Position numbers and translations under genes: made by a program
Notes under the pieces: generated by a model
The model's database searches: none
What the model was told of the DNA's origin: nothing
Seen by the model: the letters and a program-made list of their open reading frames with translations, nothing else
From: Microbispora oryzae
Lineage (GTDB): Bacteria > Actinomycetota > Actinomycetes > Streptosporangiales > Streptosporangiaceae
Reading direction: 5' to 3'
Assembly: GCF_017896165.1 (NCBI RefSeq)
Contig: NZ_JAFCNB010000021.1
Coordinates: 1 to 64,000 of the forward strand
DNA: 64,000 nt
Shown here: positions 59,013 through 64,000 of the stretch, piece by piece
How positions within the stretch are numbered: the stretch's first letter is position 1
Layout: every line of letters starts with the position of its first letter

Positions 59013-60152
59013 TCACCGACGGGTGAGCGCGATCACGCCGGCCGCGAAACCGCCGATGCCGGCGGCGATGGCGATGCCGTAAATCCAGAGCCTAACCGGA
59101 TCGGGGCCCGGCCGCGCCGGAGCGCGGAAGACCGCGCCCTTCCCGAAATGCGCGTCGTCGTCGACCGGCGCGGACCGGCCGTATTCCAGCAGTTCACCGG
59201 CCTTGCCCAGGGCCGCGGCCGCGTCGACGACGCCGAACCCCACCTTGTCGTCATAGCCGGCGGGCGGATGGGGACGGGAGGTCGAGGTGAGAGCGCGCGC
59301 GACCAGTTCTGGCCTTATATCTGGATATTTGGCCTTAATGAGTGCGACGACGCCGGAGACGAGCGCACTGGCCACGTCGGTGCCGCTCAGCGTGTCGCGC
59401 CCGCCGCCGCGGCGGGCCGCGGGCACCTCGGCGCCCGGGGCCGCGACGAGCACGGACAGGTTGTCGCTGCTCGCGCCCGCCTTCGCGCCCTTCCGGTCGA
59501 CGGCCGCCACGCCGACGACGCCCGGGTAACCGGCCGGGAACCGCCAGTAGGAGGTGCCGGTCTGGCGCGTGTAGGCCGACTGGCCGTCGTCGCCGACGGC
59601 GGCGACCAGCACGGCGCCCCGGGCGAGCGCGTACGCGACCGCGTCGCGTTCCATCCGGTTGATCCCGTAACGGGAGGAGGGAAGGCAGATGACGGAGGCC
59701 CCGCTGTTGACGGCGAACCGGATGCCCCTGGCCAGGGGGCTGTCCGCGAGGGCGGCGTCCTCCTCCGGGTCGGCGAGGGCCTCGGCCGGTCGCGCGTTGA
59801 CGGGGATCGACAGCACGCGGGCCTCCGGGGCCATCCCCGAGGCCGTACCCGCGATCAGCGAGGCGAGTCCGGTGGACCGGTCGCCGAGCGGTATGTCGTC
59901 GCCGATCGTCAGGGTCGACAGATCGGGCCCCTTCTCGACCCTGCCCCGCAGCTCCCGGACGCCGCCGTCGGGGTGGCTGTCACCCAGGACCGCGACGATC
60001 ACCCCGGCTCCCCGGGAGGTCTTCCACGCCGTGGCGGCGTTCAGCGCGTCGAGCGCCCACCGGTCGTCACCGGCTGCGGGCTCGGCGTGGGCCGGCCCGG
60101 CGATCAGCAGTACGCCCGCGAGGACCGCGCAGACGGCGAGCGGCCTCAGCAC
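59013..60152 (-). CDS. mycosin-like S8 pseudoprotease
   Basis: 379-aa membrane-anchored subtilase-fold protein. It has a signal peptide (residues 1-23), an S8 domain (about 30-300), a linker and a C-terminal membrane helix (IYGIAIAAGIGGFAAGVIAL), the mycosin layout. Catalytic residues are lost: His of HGT is Arg92 (RSTGLASLIAG), Ser of GTSxA is Asp259 (GTDVASALVSG), oxyanion Asn is Asp188 (VGDDG), and the Asp strand is distorted (VLGDSH). It is the last gene of a four-gene operon, overlapping its membrane partner by 7 bp. The fold seems intact, so it probably has a binding or scaffold role beside the intact protease at 61031-62293. Confidence 0.87.
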   Translation of the reverse strand: MLRPLAVCAVLAGVLLIAGPAHAEPAAGDDRWALDALNAATAWKTSRGAGVIVAVLGDSHPDGGVRELRGRVEKGPDLSTLTIGDDIPLGDRSTGLASLIAGTASGMAPEARVLSIPVNARPAEALADPEEDAALADSPLARGIRFAVNSGASVICLPSSRYGINRMERDAVAYALARGAVLVAAVGDDGQSAYTRQTGTSYWRFPAGYPGVVGVAAVDRKGAKAGASSDNLSVLVAAPGAEVPAARRGGGRDTLSGTDVASALVSGVVALIKAKYPDIRPELVARALTSTSRPHPPAGYDDKVGFGVVDAAAALGKAGELLEYGRSAPVDDDAHFGKGAVFRAPARPGPDPVRLWIYGIAIAAGIGGFAAGVIALTRR

Positions 60153-61021
60153 ACGTGCCCCTGAGTGCAGCGCGGCACGTCCGGCGGCTCGCCGAGGGCG
60201 CGTGCGATGCGTCCCGCGACGGATTCGGCGGCCGGCCACAACTCGCTGTTCACCTGCTCCTCCAGGGGGACGGACTGCCGGGTCCTGCCGTCGGTGTACC
60301 CCGCGGTGGAGAAGACGATGTACGGCCCGGAGCCCACCCAGCCGGTCTTCTGCCGTTGGGCGGCGCCGAACCCCTCGGTGACCGTGCCGGGGAAGGCCAC
60401 GGGTTTGACGCCGACCCGGTCGTCGACGGGCAGCTCGGCGGCGGCGTCGGTCCGCGCCGCCTCGTCGCGCAGGACCGCCACGCCGACCGTGATGGCGAAG
60501 GTGGACGTCTGGTCGACGTAGGTCGCACGCAGGACCGTGCGGCAGCCGTGCCGCCGGAGCACCGACGCGACCGGCGCGTCCACCGCCCGCGCGCACTGCT
60601 CCTCCGGGGCGATCCCGACCCGCTTGGCGTACTGCTGGACCCGGCCGAGCCCGGAATACTGGAGCTCCTCGGGAAACACCATGCCGACGGGCCAGGAGTG
60701 CCACCGGCCGGCCACGTCCTCCGCGACGTACCGTGCGCGCTCGGCGTCGGTGAGCGGGCGGGAGCGCGATTCCAGGATCAGCCCGACGGACCCGGACAGG
60801 ACGTTCACGGCGGCGACGGCCAGGACGACGCTCATGATCGTGAGGTAGATCGAGCGGTAGCGGATCCCGCGTTCGAGCGCGGCCCGTTCGAGGGCGGCCC
60901 GCGCGGCGGCGGCGCGCCGTCGCGAGGCGGGCCACGGACGCGCGCCCGGCCGGCGGGCGGCCGAGCCTGGCGGCAGTCCCCTCCGGCCGCCGGGCGGACT
61001 TCCGGGCTGCGCGGGCGGCAT
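60146..61021 (-). CDS. single-pass exported four-cysteine protein, copy B
   Basis: 291-aa protein. The N-terminal ~50 residues are Pro/Arg/Ala-rich and cytoplasmic, followed by one membrane helix (SIYLTIMSVVLAVAAVNVLSGSVGLIL) and an extracytoplasmic domain. Four cysteines (QCARAV, GCRTVLRATYVD, and PRCTQGHVC) probably form two disulfides. It is a clear paralogue of the protein at 62287-63021: VAGRWHSWPVGMVFP/VAGRWQRWQAGRIFP and RRHGCRTVLRATYVD/QRSGCRAVLRATYID. It partners the pseudoprotease by a 7-bp overlap and starts 9 nt after the active protease ends. Function unknown; not an EccB, EccD or EccE protein that I recognise. Confidence 0.8.
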   Translation of the reverse strand: MPPAQPGSPPGGRRGLPPGSAARRPGARPWPASRRRAAAARAALERAALERGIRYRSIYLTIMSVVLAVAAVNVLSGSVGLILESRSRPLTDAERARYVAEDVAGRWHSWPVGMVFPEELQYSGLGRVQQYAKRVGIAPEEQCARAVDAPVASVLRRHGCRTVLRATYVDQTSTFAITVGVAVLRDEAARTDAAAELPVDDRVGVKPVAFPGTVTEGFGAAQRQKTGWVGSGPYIVFSTAGYTDGRTRQSVPLEEQVNSELWPAAESVAGRIARALGEPPDVPRCTQGHVC

Positions 61022-61030
61022 ACTCCGATG

Positions 61031-62293
61031 CTACGTCGGCAGACCCGTCGGCCGGGGTGCGGGCATCAGCGCGTCGCCGTCATCTTCCTGTCGCGCGCGG
61101 GCGCGGCGGCCGAGCACGAGCAGGACGGTCAGGCCGCCGCCCGCGCCCGCGAGGGCCACCAGGGCGAGGCCTCCGTACAGAGTCACGGCCCGCCGGTCGC
61201 GCCGGACCACGACGATCGGGCCCTGCGCTCCCGCGCCCGAGCGGACCGCGTGCGACGGGTCCTGCACGCCGTGCCCCGAGGCGACGGCCCGGTGGCGGGA
61301 CAGGGTCGCCGCGACCTCCAGCGCCCGGTACGCGTTGACCACCCCGAACCCGGTCCCGGTGTTGTACGGATCCCTGCGGGCGGGCGACGAGGTGAGCGCC
61401 TGCGCGACCAGCGCCGGCGACATCCGGGGATAACGGGACTTGATCAGCGCGGCCACGCCGGAGACGAGCGCGGTCGCCTGGGATGTCCCCCGGCCCACCC
61501 AGTATTCGTCGTGCGGCCCCGCCCCGAGCACGTCCACGCCGGGGGCGGCGACGAGCACCGAGGAGTTGCGGTTGGAGAACGACGCCCGGCGCAGGGCGGG
61601 GGTCACCGCCGCCACCGAGATCACGCCGGGGATGGACGCCGGGTAGGAGTACGGCGCGGTGCGCTTGCCCGCGCCGTCGTTGCCGGCGGCGGCCACCAGG
61701 ACCACGCCCTTGGAGATGGCGTACCCGATCGCTTCGCGCTCGGCCTTCGTCGGGGCGTCCTTCGAGAGGGACAGGTTGATCACCTTGGCGCCGCGGTCGA
61801 CGGCGTACCTGATCCCCCGGGCGACCACGTTCTCGAAGCGGGCGTCGGAGTTGAACGTGCCGAACCCCGGCTCCTCGTCCTCCAGGATCACCCGCACCGA
61901 CAGCACCCTGGCCTGCGGCGCGACGCCGACGATGCCGTCACCCGCCCCGGGTCCGTGCCCGTGACCGGCGATGAGCGAGGCCATGTAGGTGCCGTGCAGC
62001 CGCACCGGCTCGACGCCCGCGGGGTTCGCGCCCGCCGTGAAGTCCTTGCCGGTGACGACCGAGCCGACCAGATCGCGGTGGGCGGGGTCGACCCCGGAGT
62101 CCAGGACGGCCACGGTGACGCCCTTGCCTTTGGTGAGCCGCCAGGCGTCGTCGACGTCCAGCGTCCGCAGCACGTCGTGCTGGCTCAGCCGCACGTCGTC
62201 GGCCCGGCTCACACCCGGCGCGAGCGCGGCCCACGCCGCCAGCGCGGCCGCGGCGGCCCGGGTCGCGGCCCGCCTGGTGGCCCGCCTCAGCAC
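61031..62293 (-). CDS. mycosin-like S8 serine protease (intact triad)
   Basis: 420-aa subtilase with signal peptide (cleavage near ADDVRL), triad Asp65 (VAVLDSGVD), His100 (LHGTYMASLIAGHG) and Ser271 (GTSQATALVSG), oxyanion Asn205 (AAAGNDGAG), then a ~60-residue Gly/Arg linker and a C-terminal membrane helix (TLYGGLALVALAGAGGGLTVLLVLG) with a short cytoplasmic tail. This is the mycosin (MycP) layout of type VII secretion, but no ESX component is near. GTG at 62293 overlaps the four-cysteine partner stop by 7 bp, the same junction as in copy B. Confidence 0.9.
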   Translation of the reverse strand: MLRRATRRAATRAAAAALAAWAALAPGVSRADDVRLSQHDVLRTLDVDDAWRLTKGKGVTVAVLDSGVDPAHRDLVGSVVTGKDFTAGANPAGVEPVRLHGTYMASLIAGHGHGPGAGDGIVGVAPQARVLSVRVILEDEEPGFGTFNSDARFENVVARGIRYAVDRGAKVINLSLSKDAPTKAEREAIGYAISKGVVLVAAAGNDGAGKRTAPYSYPASIPGVISVAAVTPALRRASFSNRNSSVLVAAPGVDVLGAGPHDEYWVGRGTSQATALVSGVAALIKSRYPRMSPALVAQALTSSPARRDPYNTGTGFGVVNAYRALEVAATLSRHRAVASGHGVQDPSHAVRSGAGAQGPIVVVRRDRRAVTLYGGLALVALAGAGGGLTVLLVLGRRARARQEDDGDALMPAPRPTGLPT

Positions 62294-63021
62294 CGCCACT
62301 CCGCGCCTGAGCAGACCGGGGCCGCCTGGGCGGTCAGCACGTCGGCGACGTCCTGGGTCAGGTCTCCCACGAAGGAGAACATGGTGGGCCGCTGCCGTTC
62401 CAGCGCCCGGGCCGGACGCCCGTCCACCTGGCCGGCCGTGGCGATCACGAGGTACGGCCCGGCCTGCCGCACGGTGGCCGCCTGCCGGCCGGCCTGGGCG
62501 AACCGGTCGGTCACCGTGCCGGGGAAGGGCAGCGCCCGCAGGCCGGGGGACGGCCTGCCGTCGTCGGGGAAGGCGGCCCGCGCCGAGCCGGCCGCCCGGA
62601 CGTCGGGGAAGGCGGCGACGCCGAGTGTCACCTCGATCCCCTGCAGGGCGTCGATGTAGGTGGCCCGCAGGACCGCGCGGCACCCGGACCGCTGTAACGA
62701 CGCGGCGAGCGTGGCGTCCACCGCCGTACGGCAGTCCACCCGGGTGGAGATGCCCACCCTGCGCGCCCGCTCACGGGCGCCCTGCTCACTCGTGTAGGCG
62801 AGGGTGGCGGGGAAGATCCTGCCCGCCTGCCACCGCTGCCACCGCCCGGCCACCTCGGTGAGGGAGGCCTGGCGCAGCTCCTCGGGGCTCGGGCCGCGGA
62901 TGAGCTCGGCCACCGCGGCGCTGCCGGCGACCCCCGCGACGATCGCGAAGATCAGGGTCAGTGCGGCGGCCACGGCCACGACCGGCCAGGTCCGCATCTC
63001 CCCCACCGTGCCTCCGCTCAT
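62287..63021 (-). CDS. single-pass exported four-cysteine protein, copy A
   Basis: 244-aa protein with an N-terminal signal anchor (TWPVVAVAAALTLIFAIVAGVAGSAAVAEL) and an extracytoplasmic domain carrying four Cys (VDCRTA, SGCRAVLRATYID and PVCSGAEWRC), matched one for one in the 60146-61021 paralogue. The long cytoplasmic N-terminus of copy B is missing. ATG at 63021 has GAGGGAG upstream; ATG at 62997 is possible. First gene of the operon with the intact protease. Function unknown. Confidence 0.8.
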   Translation of the reverse strand: MSGGTVGEMRTWPVVAVAAALTLIFAIVAGVAGSAAVAELIRGPSPEELRQASLTEVAGRWQRWQAGRIFPATLAYTSEQGARERARRVGISTRVDCRTAVDATLAASLQRSGCRAVLRATYIDALQGIEVTLGVAAFPDVRAAGSARAAFPDDGRPSPGLRALPFPGTVTDRFAQAGRQAATVRQAGPYLVIATAGQVDGRPARALERQRPTMFSFVGDLTQDVADVLTAQAAPVCSGAEWRC

Positions 63022-63128
63022 TCGCGTCGCTGGCTCCCTCAGCGACCTTAACGCGACCTAGCGCCCCTCTTCCTCCCAAATCACCACGGAAAGTACTTGA
63101 CGCTGGGGAAAGCGGACGTGCCCGCTAC

Positions 63129-63203
63129 GTGAACACGCCGCAGGAGATCGTCTCCGCGGCCGGCCTGACCGTCCTGCCGCAGGCCACCGCCGAGCGGTCC
63201 TGA
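63129..63203 (+). CDS. possible 24-aa peptide or gene remnant
   Basis: Short plus-strand frame from GTG at 63129 to TGA at 63203. Every codon after the start ends in G or C, unlike the intergenic DNA around it, and the product (NTPQEIVSAAGLTVLP...) looks protein-like. The frame is open further upstream but without similar codon bias, and no ribosome site is visible. Could be a degenerate tail of a lost gene or a tiny peptide. Confidence 0.25.
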   Translation: MNTPQEIVSAAGLTVLPQATAERS

Positions 63204-63257
63204 CATGTTCCCCCGCCGGAACGCGACGGGCACACGACGGACAGCACGGAAAGCACG

Positions 63258-63291
63258 ACGGCCGCCGTCCCCCGAGGGGAGCGGCGGCCGT
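63258..63291 (-). terminator. moeZ terminator hairpin
   Basis: ACGGCCGCCG (63258-63267) and CGGCGGCCGT (63282-63291) are a perfect 10-bp stem whose loop contains a further CCCC/GGGG pairing. It is 11 nt beyond the moeZ stop on the minus strand. Confidence 0.7.
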
Positions 63292-63302
63292 GACGTGTGG
63301 AA

Positions 63303-64000
63303 TCAGTACGTGGGCAGGCTGGGGTCGACCGTCTTGATCCAGCTCAGCACACCGCCGCCGACGTGGACGGCGTCGGAGAAGCCGGCGTTCTTGAGGACCG
63401 CGAGGACCTCGGCGGAACGGGCGCCCGACTTGCAGTGCAGCACGATCTTCTGGTCCTGGGGCAGGCGCTCCAGGGCCGAACCGTTCAGGAACTCGCCCTT
63501 GGGGATGAGCACCGCGCCGGGGATGTTGACGATCTCGTACTCGTTCGGCTCGCGGACGTCGATCACGTAGACGTTGTCGCCGCGCTCCTGCATGTCCCTG
63601 AGCTCGGCCGCGGTGATCGTGCTGCCCACGGCGGCCTGCTGGGCCTCGTCCGAGATCGTGCCGCAGAACGCCTCGTAGTCGATCAGCTCGGTGATCGACG
63701 GGTTCTTGCCGCACAGCGGGCACTCCGGGTCCTTGCGGACCTTGACGTCGCGGTACTTCATCTCCAGCGCGTCATAGATCATGAGCCGGCCGACCAGGGG
63801 GTCGCCGGTGCCGGTGAGGACCTTGATGGCCTCGGTCACCTGGATCGAGCCGATGGACGCGCAGAGCACGCCGAGGACGCCGCCCTCGGCGCAGCTCGGG
63901 ACCATGCCCGGCGGCGGCGGCTCGGGGTAGAGGCAGCGGTAGCAGGGGCCGTGCTCGGCCCAGAACACGCTGGCCTGCCCGTCGAACCGGTAGATGGAGC
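63303..64000 (-). CDS. moeZ: adenylyltransferase/sulfurtransferase MoeZ (C-terminal part)
   Basis: Only the C-terminal ~232 residues lie in the window; the gene runs off the right edge (the frame stays open to 64000). The visible part covers the end of a MoeB/ThiF E1-like domain (HGPCYRC with zinc Cys, then CPLCGKNP) and a C-terminal rhodanese domain with active-site Cys in VLHCKSGARSAEVL. MoeZ adenylates MoaD/ThiS-like carriers and loads sulfur for molybdopterin, thiamine or cysteine synthesis (CysO in mycobacteria). A terminator follows. It matches Rv3206c. Confidence 0.93.
   Translation of the reverse strand, partial: SIYRFDGQASVFWAEHGPCYRCLYPEPPPPGMVPSCAEGGVLGVLCASIGSIQVTEAIKVLTGTGDPLVGRLMIYDALEMKYRDVKVRKDPECPLCGKNPSITELIDYEAFCGTISDEAQQAAVGSTITAAELRDMQERGDNVYVIDVREPNEYEIVNIPGAVLIPKGEFLNGSALERLPQDQKIVLHCKSGARSAEVLAVLKNAGFSDAVHVGGGVLSWIKTVDPSLPTY

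Noticed and set aside
59013-60935. Pseudo-mycosin extended to 640 residues
   Set aside because: The upstream part is an out-of-frame shadow of the four-cysteine protein gene. The true start is GTG at 60152 with a signal peptide directly after it.

Overview
The window is very GC-rich, with tightly packed genes, GTG and occasional TTG starts, and frequent 4-7 bp start/stop overlaps. It encodes actinomycete-specific proteins: WhiB7, a mycoredoxin, UvrD2, AdnA/AdnB-type helicase-nucleases, mycosin-like proteases and a CvnA-type sensor kinase. I read it as chromosomal DNA of a filamentous actinobacterium, most likely Streptosporangiaceae-like. The family assignment is an inference from gene content. 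I see no rRNA, CRISPR array, insertion sequence or phage.

Left third (about 0.8-20.2 kb), an accessory catabolic region. It holds an orphan family-5 solute-binding lipoprotein, a partial 'conservon' (CvnA-like kinase plus DUF742 protein, lacking the roadblock and GTPase partners), a hyuA/hyuB pair for an ATP-dependent hydantoinase/oxoprolinase, and a secreted beta-lactamase-fold serine hydrolase. A PucR-type regulator follows, then a tightly overlapped minus-strand operon: DUF917 (S-methyl-thiohydantoin desulfurase family) protein, a second HyuA-like protein, a second binding protein closely related to the first, two permeases and two ATPases. Together this looks like import and opening of a cyclic imide or thiohydantoin-type compound under PucR control.

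Middle (20.3-42.8 kb). Two initiator tRNA genes, each followed by a strong hairpin terminator, lead into a block whose order resembles, from memory, M. tuberculosis Rv3193c-Rv3206c: UPF0182 membrane protein, PDZ/Lon-like protease, DUF2342 protein, ABC1 kinase, WhiB7, UvrD2, mycoredoxin, NudC, AdnB/AdnA, alkyltransferase-like protein and MoeZ. Inserted among these are MoaE, an atypical SDR, a Nudix protein, an EEP-family hydrolase, a LysR unit, a RiPP-recognition/ThiF-like protein next to a DUF45 peptidase, TesB, a secreted esterase, and an SDR with its TetR regulator. The whiB7 gene has a long leader containing a WhiB7-type promoter, an upstream ORF and a perfect attenuator hairpin.

Right third (42.8-64 kb). 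A four-gene NIS-siderophore operon (ATP-grasp ligase, two IucA/IucC synthetases, PLP decarboxylase) sits behind a near-consensus IdeR/DmdR iron box between nudC and adnB. After adnA come a very large CDP-glycerol glycerophosphotransferase, an alkyltransferase-like DNA repair protein, and a four-gene operon made of two copies of a module 'single-pass exported four-cysteine protein + mycosin-like S8 protease'. In one copy the protease has lost its catalytic His and Ser. No other type VII secretion genes are present. The window ends inside moeZ.
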